Of a stretch of 55,242 nucleotides of DNA, positions 15,158-23,419 are shown in pieces. Each line of letters starts with the position of its first letter. The first letter of the stretch is position 1. The stretch spans positions 90,935-146,176 of the forward strand of contig CACWLP010000002.1 of NCBI GenBank assembly GCA_902761755.1. Reading direction: 5' to 3'. Source of the DNA: an uncultured Eubacteriales bacterium (GTDB lineage: Bacteria > Bacillota > Clostridia > Christensenellales > Aristaeellaceae). The notes under the pieces were generated by a model. The model was not told the origin of the DNA. It did not search any database and worked only from the letters and a program-made list of their open reading frames with translations. The position numbers and the translations under genes were made by a program.

Positions 15158-15218
15158 CTCCCCTGTAAGGCCGCAAGGCCCCGCCCCGGGTTCGCCAGCC
15201 GGGGCGGTTAAGGGGGAG
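15158..15218 (+). ncRNA. Foldable three-helix leader before the DUF3102 gene
   Basis: A closing helix CTCCCC/GGGGAG (15158-15163 with 15213-15218) encloses two hairpins. The first is GGCC-GCAA-GGCC (15169-15180, a GNRA tetraloop). The second has a 9-bp stem, CCGCCCCGG/CCGGGGCGG (15181-15189 with 15199-15207). It ends 30 nt before the start codon. The structure is predicted by eye; a regulatory role is inference. Confidence 0.45.
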
Positions 15219-15247
15219 TAAGAAGAAACGGAAGGGGAGTATGTGAA

Positions 15248-16141
15248 ATGAGCATGGAGAACTTGCCGGGCCGGAGCCTGGCGGAGATCCGGGCCAGCCT
15301 GGGGGCGCACATCCGCATGGCGGCGGAAAGCTGCATCCTGGCGGGGCAGGATCTGATCGAGGCCAAGGATCAGCTGGGCCGCGGGCAGTGGCTGCCGTTC
15401 CTGAACGAGTTTGGGATCAGCAGCAGCACCGCGGCCAACTGGATGAAGGTGGCCCGGGAGGTGAGCCTGGAAAGCCCGCTGGCGCGGATGCGGTACGGGA
15501 AGGTGCTGGCGCTGCTGGCCGTGCCTGCGGAAGAGCGGGAGGCCTTCGCCGAGGAAATCCACGCCGAGGACAAGAGCACCGAGGAGATCAGGCGCCTGAT
15601 CGCCGAGCGGGACAAGGCCGCCGAGGCCGCCAACGCGGAGACCACCAGGGCCGAGCAGATCGGGCGCGACCGGGACTACTGGAAAACCCAGGCCGGGTGC
15701 ATTGAGCAGGAGCGGCAGGCCGCGCAGCGCCGGGCCGACGCGCTGGACAAACAGATCGAAGAGCTGATCCGCCACCCGGAGACCGTGCCGCCGGCGGACT
15801 ACGAGGAATTGAAGCGCAAGGCCACCGACGCGGACAGGAACCTGGACGACGCGCTGCTGGCCGCCCGGGACGCGGAGCAGCGCGCCAGGGACGCCGAGGA
15901 CAGGCTGGCCATGATGGAGGCCCGGGGCGGCGGAAAGCCGATCCTGGGCGATCTGGAGCGGCTCACAGACGCGGTGAACCGGTTTATCAGCGACACCCAG
16001 ATGATGGCCGTGAACCCCGGGGAGCTTGCCCGGCGGGAGAAGGAAACCGACGCGATCATCCGGCGGCTTTCCAGGCACGTGATCGAGCTGCAAAAGGCCG
16101 TGGGCGAAGCCGCCTTCCAGGCTGAGGGGGCGGTGGTATGA
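15248..16141 (+). CDS. DUF3102 domain phage protein
   Basis: This 297-residue protein begins with a DUF3102-type domain (residues 10-75: LAEIRASLGAHIRMAAESCI, then GRGQWLPFLNEFGISSSTAA and NWMKVAREV). That domain is found in phage and ICE early genes and resembles a DNA-binding helical module. A long charged coiled coil follows (about 115-220, rich in Ala, Glu, Arg, Asp). The C-terminal 60 residues are helical. AAGGGGAG precedes the ATG at 15248, and a second ATG two codons later is possible. The stop overlaps the next start (ATGA), so the two are coupled. Confidence 0.75.
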   Translation: MSMENLPGRSLAEIRASLGAHIRMAAESCILAGQDLIEAKDQLGRGQWLPFLNEFGISSSTAANWMKVAREVSLESPLARMRYGKVLALLAVPAEEREAFAEEIHAEDKSTEEIRRLIAERDKAAEAANAETTRAEQIGRDRDYWKTQAGCIEQERQAAQRRADALDKQIEELIRHPETVPPADYEELKRKATDADRNLDDALLAARDAEQRARDAEDRLAMMEARGGGKPILGDLERLTDAVNRFISDTQMMAVNPGELARREKETDAIIRRLSRHVIELQKAVGEAAFQAEGAVV

Positions 16142-16653
16142 GAAACGTATTGGAGCAGCTGCTCGTCCTGACCCAGGAAGAGCACGAGGAAAAACACGGG
16201 GCCACCTCATCCGTCGGCTGCGCCGACACCTTCCCCTCAAGGGGAAGGCATGAGGACGGCGGGGCTTTTCTGGTGCCCGAGGAATCCGCCCGGCAGCTGA
16301 GCGTGCAGGTGGCGCAGCTGGGGCGGATCGTGGCCGTGCTGGCCCGGCGGATGGAGGACATGGAAGCGCAGAGCGCCCGCCTGATCACCGTCAGCCACGC
16401 CCAGGCGCTGCAGCTTGGGAAGCTGATCAGGGGCAAGGCCCAGGCCGTGGCCCAGCGGTACGGATTGCCTGCGGACAGCGAAAAGAAGATCCGCGCAGCC
16501 ATCAAAAAGGAGCTGCTGACGCGCATCGGCGTCCGGGATCTGCACGATACGCCCCTGGCTGCATGGGACAGGGCCGCGGGGATCATCGACGGTTTTAGCA
16601 GTATCGGTTTGATTATGGAAATAAGAAAAGGAGAGAATCAAAATGGAAAATGA
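16138..16653 (+). CDS. ORF6C-like phage protein carrying an in-frame repeat insertion
   Basis: This 171-residue protein ends with an ORF6C-like domain (about 85-160: ARLITVSHAQALQLGKLIRG, then KKELLTRIGVRDLHDTPLAA). That domain is known from phage antirepressor-type proteins. The N-terminus is helical. Residues about 22-38 (ATSSVGCADTFPSRGRH) are encoded by a dispersed genomic repeat at 16203-16250 and look foreign to the fold. The frame stays open through it. The start overlaps the preceding stop (ATGA). The end overlaps the next gene by 11 nt. Confidence 0.65.
   Translation: MRNVLEQLLVLTQEEHEEKHGATSSVGCADTFPSRGRHEDGGAFLVPEESARQLSVQVAQLGRIVAVLARRMEDMEAQSARLITVSHAQALQLGKLIRGKAQAVAQRYGLPADSEKKIRAAIKKELLTRIGVRDLHDTPLAAWDRAAGIIDGFSSIGLIMEIRKGENQNGK
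16203..16250 (+). repeat. Dispersed repeat inserted inside a gene, copy 1
   Basis: This 48-nt element starts CACCTCATCCG, has a small hairpin (GTCGGC...GCCGAC) and then CACCTTCCCCTCAAGGGGAA with an internal CTTCCCCT/AGGGGAAG hairpin. The same element is at 53656-53704 outside the prophage, with only the first hairpin different. Confidence 0.8.
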
Positions 16654-16920
16654 ACAGTATTACATCGTGCGATGCGACCGGGCCGGGGTGTTTTTCGGGA
16701 AAATCAAGGAACGCACCCACGACGAGGTGGTCATGCAGAACGTGCGCAAAATCTGGTTTTGGAGCGGGGCGGCGGCTGTGGAGCAGCTGGCCATGACTGG
16801 GCCGAAAAATCCGCAGCAATGCAAGATCACCATGGAAGTGCCGGAAATGACCGTTATGGATCCCGTGCAGATCATTCCCTGCACCCGGGAGGCTGTGGAC
16901 GTGATCCAGCAGGTGGCTGT

Positions 16921-16936
<16 letters not shown>
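16643..16936 (+). CDS. DUF6948-like phage protein
   Basis: This 97-residue protein has the pattern YYIVRCDRAGVFFGKIKE, VVMQNVRKIWFWSGAAAVEQ, LAMTGPKNPQQCKITMEV, which matches a small phage family annotated as DUF6948 (role unknown). No membrane segment is present. AAAAGGAGAG lies about 10 nt before the ATG. It overlaps the preceding gene by 11 nt and the following Gly-rich gene by 16 nt, so translation is probably coupled. Confidence 0.7.
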
Positions 16937-17715
<779 letters not shown>

Positions 17716-17745
17716 TATCCGCCCCTACGGAAAACCAGGCTTTGT

Positions 17746-17801
17746 GCTCTGCCCGAACGGGACAAGAAAGCGACACTCAAGCATCATAGAACAGTGGCGC
17801 G
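17746..17801 (+). ncRNA. Conserved intergenic element, copy A
   Basis: A CCC-GAAC-GGG hairpin is followed by AAGCG, CAAG, then CATAGAACAGTGGCGCG. The same order and core occur at 38889 and 41820. It sits between the Gly-X gene and the next early gene. Just downstream (about 17818-17850) is a stretch resembling the 3' end of the ORF6C-like gene (GCAATATCGGACTGATCATG), a probable duplication relic. Confidence 0.55.
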
Positions 17802-17858
17802 GCCCCTCGGCGGAGGGAGCAATATCGGACTGATCATGGAAATGAGGAGGTCGCAGCC

Positions 17859-18284
17859 ATGCCCAGGGCCATGAACCACCCGCCGGAGCAGATCAGCATG
17901 GCGGATCTGTTTGCGGACGGCTGGAGCACGCCGCAGCTGCCGCCGGAAGAACAGAAAGAAGGCGCAAAGGCCTGGATTCTGGAGTGCAGGGGCATTACCA
18001 ACAGCACCCGGTGGGACGCGCCCGTCCTCTACTGGCAGGTGCGCGCCCGGCAGGTGAAATTCACCGAGGATGCGATATTCAGCCAACGGTATCAGAGATG
18101 GGAGGTTGCCGCGGACAGCTGCGACGGGTTGCCGCACATGGGATGGGCCGGATTCGTCTACAATCCGACTTTTGCGCGGAAACCGAATTTTTCTGACATG
18201 ATCAAATACGTGGAGAAAAAGAACAGCTACCAGCCTGGAACACAGATCGTTTTTTGGGAACGAGAGAGGCGCGTGGAACCATGA
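17859..18284 (+). CDS. Small phage protein, unknown
   Basis: This 141-residue cytoplasmic protein begins MPRAMNHPPEQISMADLFAD and has a beta-rich centre with several Trp (WDAPVLYWQVRARQVKFTED). Sequence and size suggest a phage early protein, but I recognise no family. GAGGAGG lies about 10 nt before the ATG. The stop overlaps the next ATG (ATGA). Confidence 0.65.
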   Translation: MPRAMNHPPEQISMADLFADGWSTPQLPPEEQKEGAKAWILECRGITNSTRWDAPVLYWQVRARQVKFTEDAIFSQRYQRWEVAADSCDGLPHMGWAGFVYNPTFARKPNFSDMIKYVEKKNSYQPGTQIVFWERERRVEP

Positions 18285-18586
18285 ATAAACAGGATTGCCC
18301 GGAAACCCGGAAAGACGTGCTGGAGCTGATCCAGGCCATCGAATACGAACGGAAGAAGAGGAAGATCCCCGCCTGCAGGATGCTGGCCCGGGCGGGGATC
18401 AGCCAGCCCACGTGGTACCACTGGCTGGCCGGGGAGTGCGTGCCCCACACGGATCTGTTCCTGCGGCTGATGCTCAGCATGGGCATGGGGCTGGTGATGA
18501 AAGGCCCCACCGGGCAGATCACCGTGATCCGGCCCCGGAAAATGGACGTGAGCACGGACAAGAACGACGGGAGGGCAGGAGAATGA
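18281..18586 (+). CDS. Small HTH phage protein
   Basis: This 101-residue protein has a Cro/C1-type HTH: VLELIQAIEYERKKRKIPAC, then the recognition segment AGISQPTWYHWLAGECVPHT. It ends with a Lys/Asp-rich tail. It probably binds DNA; the target is unknown. It is coupled to the genes on both sides by 4-nt overlaps. Confidence 0.7.
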   Translation: MNKQDCPETRKDVLELIQAIEYERKKRKIPACRMLARAGISQPTWYHWLAGECVPHTDLFLRLMLSMGMGLVMKGPTGQITVIRPRKMDVSTDKNDGRAGE

Positions 18587-18936
18587 GCGAAATAGAAAAT
18601 GCACAGATCGAAAACGTGACCATCTCCATGGCGGATCATGGGTGCATTACCTTCTTTTTGAATTTGAGCGGCAACGGATGGGGCTGCGGCTTCGGCGGTT
18701 ATTGCATCGGCCACGGATACCTGGGCGCGAAGAAATTCAGCGGCTCCGGGAAGGGCATTGAGGCCATGGCCCGCATCATGGATACGGTGGGCGTTGAACG
18801 GTGGGAAGATCTGAAAGGCAAATACTGCCGGGCGAAAATCACAGGCTGGGGCGGCACCATTGACGAGATCGGGAACCTGGTCAAGGACAAATGGTTCAAC
18901 ATTAAGGCATTCTTTGGGGAAGGAGAAGACGGATGA
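18583..18936 (+). CDS. Small phage protein, unknown (IENVTISMADHGC type)
   Basis: This 117-residue protein has a Gly-rich N-terminal half (IENVTISMADHGCITFFLNL, then GWGCGFGGYCIGHGYLGAKK) and a helical middle (GIEAMARIMDTVGVERWEDL). The pattern is familiar from Firmicutes phages, where it remains uncharacterised. It starts within the preceding gene's stop (ATGA) and overlaps the next start by 4 nt. Confidence 0.7.
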   Translation: MSEIENAQIENVTISMADHGCITFFLNLSGNGWGCGFGGYCIGHGYLGAKKFSGSGKGIEAMARIMDTVGVERWEDLKGKYCRAKITGWGGTIDEIGNLVKDKWFNIKAFFGEGEDG

Positions 18937-19409
18937 CGGATCAGTGGCCGCTTTACCTGGTGGGCGACGCGGAAACCGGCGAGGCGTACGTGGCCCGGCT
19001 GATCCCGGAGCCGGAGGGCATATACGGGCCGGAAACCAGGCCGCTGGTGCAGATCCTGCGGGTGGCGGCCTATCCGCGGCAGCACGCCATCCAGGATCCC
19101 GGCGTGGCGCTGGAAATACCGGCGATTCCCAAGGGCACGTTCACCCGGCTCAGCCTGATCGCGGAGATCAGCGTGTACGACGTGGACACGGGGTCCTATG
19201 AGATCAGCCTGCGCAGGGCGCAGCAGGAAGCGCTGGAGCTGGCGGAAACCGAGAAAGAAAGGGAAATCATCCGCCGCCACATGGCGGGCGAATACTACCG
19301 CCGGCGGCTGGTGAAGAGCTATACCCGGGAAGAAGTCAAGTTCATGGTGGATCAACACGCGGGAAAGAAGCCGGAGGCTGAAAATGGGATACATCAAGAT
19401 CTGGGATGA
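18933..19409 (+). CDS. Small phage protein, unknown
   Basis: This 158-residue protein has a beta-rich first half (WPLYLVGDAETGEAYVARLI) and a long charged helix (LRRAQQEALELAETEKEREI) leading to a basic segment (YYRRRLVKSYTREEVKFM). No family was recognised. It is coupled upstream by a 4-nt overlap and overlaps the next gene by 26 nt. Confidence 0.6.
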   Translation: MTDQWPLYLVGDAETGEAYVARLIPEPEGIYGPETRPLVQILRVAAYPRQHAIQDPGVALEIPAIPKGTFTRLSLIAEISVYDVDTGSYEISLRRAQQEALELAETEKEREIIRRHMAGEYYRRRLVKSYTREEVKFMVDQHAGKKPEAENGIHQDLG

Positions 19410-20112
19410 CCAGCTGGAGAAGCTGCGGGAGTGCACCACGGAGGAAAAGGGCCTGATCCTGGAGGCGTGCATGGCGTACCAGGCGGGGGAAGAGGTGGCA
19501 TTCCCGGAGGGCGCCGACGGGCGCTTTCTTCGGCTGCTGTGGGCGTCTTTCCGGGAAATGCTGGACGCCAACAGCCGCAAGCAGGCGGCCAACGCGCAGA
19601 ACGGGGCGAAGGGCGGCCGGCCCTGCGCCGAACCGGAGGAAAACCCGGCAGAAACCGAAGAAAAACCCAACGGAAACCCAACCGAAACCCAAGGGAAACC
19701 CACGGAAGCTAAGAAACAAGAAACAGGATACAGGAAGCAGGACGAAGGAAACGGGGCTTCACACACGGAGAAGGATCCACCCCAAGTGAAGGACGCGCGC
19801 GCGCGCGAGGGCACATACGTCGATCCGGGCGGGAAAACGCGGCCCTGCCGGTATGACTGGGCGTGGATGACGAGCCTCCGGGCCCGGGCCGCCGTGGCCC
19901 AGCGGGTGATCGAGAACATATCGCCCATGCTGGATATGCGCGGCGCCGGCGACCTGCACGGGTATCTGATGGACGCCATGCAAAGCGGCGTGCCGCCGGA
20001 GTGGATCGAGGACGCGGCGGCGGGCATGAGCCGATGTACGCAGCTGCTGGCCGCGCTGAGCATGCGTTCGACTGCGCGTCTGCGCGAAAGCGCATCCGCG
20101 CTTCGCTGCTAA
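19384..20112 (+). CDS. DUF6291-like phage protein, possible replication organiser
   Basis: This 242-residue protein begins MGYIKIWDDQLEKLRECTTE, with LILEACMAYQAGEEVAFPEG and AANAQNGAKGGRP. This is the layout of phage proteins annotated DUF6291 or replisome organiser, in which an N-terminal winged-helix-like domain is followed by a low-complexity linker. Here the linker (about 80-130, Glu/Asn/Pro/Thr) leads to a C-terminal helical part (PEWIEDAAAGMSRCTQLLAA). The last 15 residues (RSTARLRESASALRC) are encoded by a GC-rich stretch that looks like a repeat fragment and may have replaced the original end. Confidence 0.65.
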   Translation: MGYIKIWDDQLEKLRECTTEEKGLILEACMAYQAGEEVAFPEGADGRFLRLLWASFREMLDANSRKQAANAQNGAKGGRPCAEPEENPAETEEKPNGNPTETQGKPTEAKKQETGYRKQDEGNGASHTEKDPPQVKDARAREGTYVDPGGKTRPCRYDWAWMTSLRARAAVAQRVIENISPMLDMRGAGDLHGYLMDAMQSGVPPEWIEDAAAGMSRCTQLLAALSMRSTARLRESASALRC

Positions 20113-20184
20113 ACTTCCTGGCCGTATAGCTCTTACGCGTCCCGTTCGGGCCGCGACGAGCCGGGGCAACACGAGCGGAGGGAA

Positions 20185-20622
20185 ATGAAGGTGCTGATCC
20201 CAAAACGTATTTTTTCACAGGTGGAGGGCGTTCTGCGCGTCCGGGACAGGCTGGAGCCGGAGGCGAAAATGGCGCTGTACAAGGCCCGAAGGGCGGCGGA
20301 CGGGGCCGCGGCCCGGCGGATCGGCAAGCAGCAGGCGCAGCGGATGGTGCGCCGGTGCGAAAAGCGCCTGGAGGCGGCCAGGCAATGGCAGGCGGTATTT
20401 GCGCTATTAGACCGCACGTTTCCCGCGGGGAGCGAGGAGGGGAAGGTGGCGGCGCTGCTCTACGGGGAAAAGCGCACCCAGGAGGAGATCTGCGCCCTGT
20501 TCCAATGCACCCGGCAGACGGTGCGCCGCCGGCGGGACAATTACGTCTGCCACTGCGCGCTGTTCGCCGCGGCGGCGGGGCTGATTCAGATCAGGGAGGA
20601 CGAGCATGACGCCGACAGATGA
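20185..20622 (+). CDS. ArpU-like late transcription regulator
   Basis: This 145-residue protein has a helical, basic N-terminal half and a sigma-region-4-like HTH: EEGKVAALLYGEKRTQEEIC, then ALFQCTRQTVRRRRDNYV. This matches the ArpU/RinA type of activator at the end of early regions in Firmicutes phages, which switches on late genes. GGAGGG lies a few nt before the ATG. The next gene starts 17 nt inside its 3' end. Confidence 0.7.
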   Translation: MKVLIPKRIFSQVEGVLRVRDRLEPEAKMALYKARRAADGAAARRIGKQQAQRMVRRCEKRLEAARQWQAVFALLDRTFPAGSEEGKVAALLYGEKRTQEEICALFQCTRQTVRRRRDNYVCHCALFAAAAGLIQIREDEHDADR

Positions 20623-20950
20623 ATTGATCCGGGCGCTGCGCGCGTGGGCGGCGGCGTTCCGGGTTAAAGACGGGATGGGTCAGCTGACAGAAGACCTGGC
20701 CGCGGCCGCTGACCGTCTGGAAGAGCTGGACGAAAGGATCGCGATCATCGGGGAGCCCGGGGCCGTGCTGATCAGCAGGAAGCTGACCGCCCAGGAGCGG
20801 GAAGCGGTCTGGGAGGCGTTCAGGTCCAATTCGCCCATCTATGCCAGCATCGAGCGCATGGGCGACCAATTCAGTATCCAGAGCCTGGGGCCGCTGCGCG
20901 TCACGGAGGACGCGGAGAAGCGGTTCTGCGGGCTGATAGAGGAGGAATAA
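20606..20950 (+). CDS. Small phage protein, unknown
   Basis: This 114-residue protein is mainly helical (ELIRALRAWAAAFRVKDGMG, then LAAAADRLEELDERIAIIG), with an acidic end. The RLEELDERIA part resembles generic phage early coiled-coil proteins. AGGGAGGA precedes the ATG, which overlaps the ArpU-like gene. The next gene starts 3 nt after its stop. Confidence 0.6.
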   Translation: MTPTDELIRALRAWAAAFRVKDGMGQLTEDLAAAADRLEELDERIAIIGEPGAVLISRKLTAQEREAVWEAFRSNSPIYASIERMGDQFSIQSLGPLRVTEDAEKRFCGLIEEE

Positions 20951-20953
20951 GCC

Positions 20954-21283
20954 ATGGCAAAAATCAGGGACTGGCTGATCCGCGCCCTGGGCGGACACAC
21001 AGAAGCGGAATGGCAGCGGGATATCGCCAGCATGCGGGGGAGCCGTACGCCCGTGAAACTGGGGCTGACCAGGCGACTGCCGGTGGGCGTGACGGCCGAG
21101 GAGTTCCTCGTACAACCGGTGGACGGCGCGGACCCGCTGATGCGGGAAAACATGGCATATCGGCTGGGACGGATGCTGCTGGATCTCGGCATGATTGATT
21201 ATCGCACGGAAGCTGGGCGCGGCGATGAGCTGAATGTGCTCCGGGCCTCGGTGTTCGTCTATCCGCCGGAGGCAGAAACGTGA
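20954..21283 (+). CDS. Small phage protein, unknown
   Basis: This 109-residue protein begins MAKIRDWLIRALGGHTEAEW and ends in a beta-rich part (VLRASVFVYPPEAET). No domain was recognised. GAGGAATAAGCC upstream provides the SD. It is in tandem with short early genes of similar size. Confidence 0.6.
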   Translation: MAKIRDWLIRALGGHTEAEWQRDIASMRGSRTPVKLGLTRRLPVGVTAEEFLVQPVDGADPLMRENMAYRLGRMLLDLGMIDYRTEAGRGDELNVLRASVFVYPPEAET

Positions 21284-21380
21284 GGCGGTGCCCATGCTAC
21301 GGCAAACGGCAAGCACATATCGACACGATCACGGCGAGGATGATTACGATAGGGCAGATGCGGCAAGGGAGGGGAAGGTA

Positions 21381-21821
21381 ATGGATAGTCGGGGAAAAGT
21401 GATAGAACATCTCAAGGAAATAGCGGAGTATTTCCGGGGGTGCAGGAACAACGCATCGTTTGCCAGCAAAGCAGAGAACCATTTCTGGGAATTGCAGAAC
21501 GCTGCGAGTGAAGCGGCTGAACTGTTGAAAGCGCAGGAACCCAGGGTGATGACGCGGGCGGAAGTTGAGGCATGGTCCGGCGCCCACCATTACGATGATT
21601 TACTGTGGGTAGACGCGCCGAAAGATGCAGCAGGTTATAACTGCGGTGATGCTCATATCGGTTGGAGCCTGATCATGAGCTCAATAGGTGGGGTCATCGA
21701 GCAAAAACGGCCGCAGGATGAATACCTTGAACTGCCAATCGAAAAATACGGAATCACCTGGCGCTGCTGGACTTCCCGCCCAACGGACGAGCAGAGGAGG
21801 GCGACACCATGGGCGGAATAG
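21381..21821 (+). CDS. Small phage protein ending in the PTDEQR tail
   Basis: This 146-residue protein starts MDSRGKVIEHLKEIAEYFRG, a helical segment frequent in phage early proteins. Its second half is a small beta-rich domain (WRCWTSRPTDEQRRATPWAE at the end). The last 13 residues match the end of the protein at 21914 in pattern (PTDEQRxAxxWxE). The ATG at 21381 has AGGGGAAGG just upstream; another ATG at 21294 would add a poorly coding-like leader. Confidence 0.6.
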   Translation: MDSRGKVIEHLKEIAEYFRGCRNNASFASKAENHFWELQNAASEAAELLKAQEPRVMTRAEVEAWSGAHHYDDLLWVDAPKDAAGYNCGDAHIGWSLIMSSIGGVIEQKRPQDEYLELPIEKYGITWRCWTSRPTDEQRRATPWAE

Positions 21822-21907
21822 AAGCGGCTGGATGGGTGATTTTTCTTGCCATAGGATTACCAATACTGCTTGCTTATTTATCTGATTGGTGGAACGGAAG
21901 GCGGTGA
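21809..21907 (+). CDS. 32-residue single-span membrane peptide
   Basis: A short frame, MGGIEAAGWVIFLAIGLPIL then LAYLSDWWNGRR, has one hydrophobic helix and an Arg-rich end. AGGAGG lies 9 nt before the ATG, and that SD is embedded in the coding end of the preceding gene. Size, SD and topology support a real small phage membrane protein of unknown role. Confidence 0.65.
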   Translation: MGGIEAAGWVIFLAIGLPILLAYLSDWWNGRR

Positions 21908-21913
21908 AGTGGG

Positions 21914-22156
21914 ATGACTAAATTCGGAAGATGGAAAAAGGTTCACGGTTATATATCGCCCGGTGGAACTCCAGCGTTTGTCTGTGGAAACTGTGGCGGG
22001 TCTGAACACCTACATGGGGTAGAATACCCTCGAAGGAAAATAATTTGTGACAACTGCGGGCAGATCAATATTTACCCATGGGAAAAAGCGTATGAAGAAG
22101 GCTCATCCTTGTGGCCCACGGACGAACAGAGGAAGGCGGTGAAGTGGAATGAATAA
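21914..22156 (+). CDS. Small zinc-ribbon phage protein
   Basis: This 80-residue protein has two CxxC pairs (CGNCGG and CDNCGQ, about 24 and 45), forming a probable zinc ribbon. It ends with the WPTDEQRKAVKWNE tail shared with the 21381 gene. An SD (GGCGGTGAAGTGGG) precedes the ATG. The stop overlaps the next start by 8 nt. Confidence 0.7.
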   Translation: MTKFGRWKKVHGYISPGGTPAFVCGNCGGSEHLHGVEYPRRKIICDNCGQINIYPWEKAYEEGSSLWPTDEQRKAVKWNE

Positions 22157-22367
22157 GCCAAACTGGCCGCTAAAAGACGAAGTAGAACATTTTCGGTGGA
22201 CAAATGATCATACACAATACCATTCCTTTGGATTCGGTTTTTGTAAAGCACAAGATAGTTGTGAACAGTGTGATTACAAAATACGAATGTTATGCAAAAT
22301 AACAACCAAGATCCACAAAGTGCGAGATAAAATCATAAAAAAACATTATGGGGTAAAGACGTGGTGA
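22149..22367 (+). CDS. Small Cys-rich phage protein
   Basis: This 72-residue protein has four Cys (FCKAQDSCEQCDYKIRMLC) in a zinc-finger-like spacing and a basic C-terminus (KIHKVRDKIIKKHYG). It is AT-rich compared with its neighbours, suggesting recent acquisition. The 227 nt after it (22368-22594) contain two AAATTTCCA palindromes and no gene. Confidence 0.6.
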   Translation: MNKPNWPLKDEVEHFRWTNDHTQYHSFGFGFCKAQDSCEQCDYKIRMLCKITTKIHKVRDKIIKKHYGVKTW

Positions 22368-22421
22368 AAAGTATCACTGGAACCTGAAAGGGCTGCGCCT
22401 GGACAGGCGGTAGAAACGCGG

Positions 22422-22446
22422 CAAATTTCCATCAGGTGGAAATTTG
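22422..22446. repeat. AAATTTCCA palindrome, copy 2
   Basis: CAAATTTCCATC, A, GGTGGAAATTTG: 12-nt arms with one G-T pair. It belongs to the same family as 14019, 22503 and 30950. Confidence 0.8.
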
Positions 22447-22502
22447 GTGTTTTCTTCCGGCGGGATGAACGTCCGCGGGGCGAGATGATGTATCATTCAC
22501 GG

Positions 22503-22527
22503 CAAATTTCCATCAGGTGGAAATTTC
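22503..22527. repeat. AAATTTCCA palindrome, copy 3
   Basis: CAAATTTCCATC, A, GGTGGAAATTTC, nearly identical to copy 2, which is 81 bp upstream. It lies about 70 nt before the second recombinase gene. Confidence 0.8.
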
Positions 22528-22594
22528 TATCCTATTTAATTCACGCGCGCGAGGAAGCGCCTGCGAATGTTCCAGAATAATAGAAAGGGAACGT

Positions 22595-23206
22595 ATGAGC
22601 ACACAGCTGCAGCCGATCAGAGACCTGGCGACGGTGCACGATATCACCGTAACCCTGAGCAAGATGGAGACCCCGCGCGGCCGGCGCATGTTTCTTGAAT
22701 GGATCGTGGGCATTAACCTGGGGCTGCGGGTCAGCGACCTGGTGGATCTGAAGGTGGGGGACATGCGGGCCAGGGAATTTACTTACCTGCCCAAGAAGCA
22801 GGCACACAAGCGCGGGGCGAAGAAGATCACCATCCCGATCCCGCTGCAGGTGCGCCGGGCGGTGGCCGCACGGTGCGAGGGAATGGCGGACGGGGATTGG
22901 CTGTTCCCCAGCAGGAAGCGCACGCCCGGCGGGAATGCAAGCCACATCACCCGCCAGGCTGCCAGGCGGGACATGGTGGAGATCGGGAGGATCTGCCATT
23001 TGGATCAGCGCATCGGCTGCCACACCATGCGGAAGACTTTCGGCTATCATTACTACCAGCGCACCCACGATATCGCCATCCTGCAGGAGTGGTTCTACCA
23101 CAGCAGCCCGGCCACCACGCTGATCTACATCGGCGTAACATTGGACAATTTCAAGAAAATGATTGACAAATCCCCGTTTGACAACATGGACGGCGTGCGG
23201 CTGTGA
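22595..23206 (+). CDS. Second tyrosine recombinase (short)
   Basis: This 203-residue protein is a catalytic domain of the phage-integrase fold without the N-terminal arm-binding domain. The active-site pieces are visible: NLGLRVSDLVDLK (Arg), LPKKQAHKRG (Lys), CHTMRKTFG (His-x-x-Arg) and LIYIG (nucleophile Tyr). The usual GH ahead of the Tyr is replaced by YHSSPATT. It lies before the HNH and terminase genes, far from attL, so it is not the main integrase. A role in DNA rearrangement or dimer resolution is plausible. AAAGGGAACGT precedes the ATG at 22595. Confidence 0.8.
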   Translation: MSTQLQPIRDLATVHDITVTLSKMETPRGRRMFLEWIVGINLGLRVSDLVDLKVGDMRAREFTYLPKKQAHKRGAKKITIPIPLQVRRAVAARCEGMADGDWLFPSRKRTPGGNASHITRQAARRDMVEIGRICHLDQRIGCHTMRKTFGYHYYQRTHDIAILQEWFYHSSPATTLIYIGVTLDNFKKMIDKSPFDNMDGVRL

Positions 23207-23274
23207 GAAAAAAGTGAACACAAATTTTGACGCGCCGAAAACCTTTGCCGCGTAAGCGTTCGCGGCGGATCGGA

Positions 23275-23319
23275 CGCCCCGGGCATAGATGAACATTGAG
23301 CCATCGCCCGGGGCGTTTT
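23275..23319 (+). terminator. Rho-independent terminator after the recombinase
   Basis: A 10-bp stem (CGCCCCGGGC with GCCCGGGGCG), a 21-nt loop and TTTTG. It separates the early region from the packaging genes. Confidence 0.75.
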
Positions 23320-23419
23320 GTGATATGGTGCCGCCAAGAGCAGCGGCCGGGGATTTTTCATCCTTTTTCCCACCGGCAGGGCGTGCATGGCGGCGCGGGA
23401 CGCCGCGGGGAGGCGGGCG

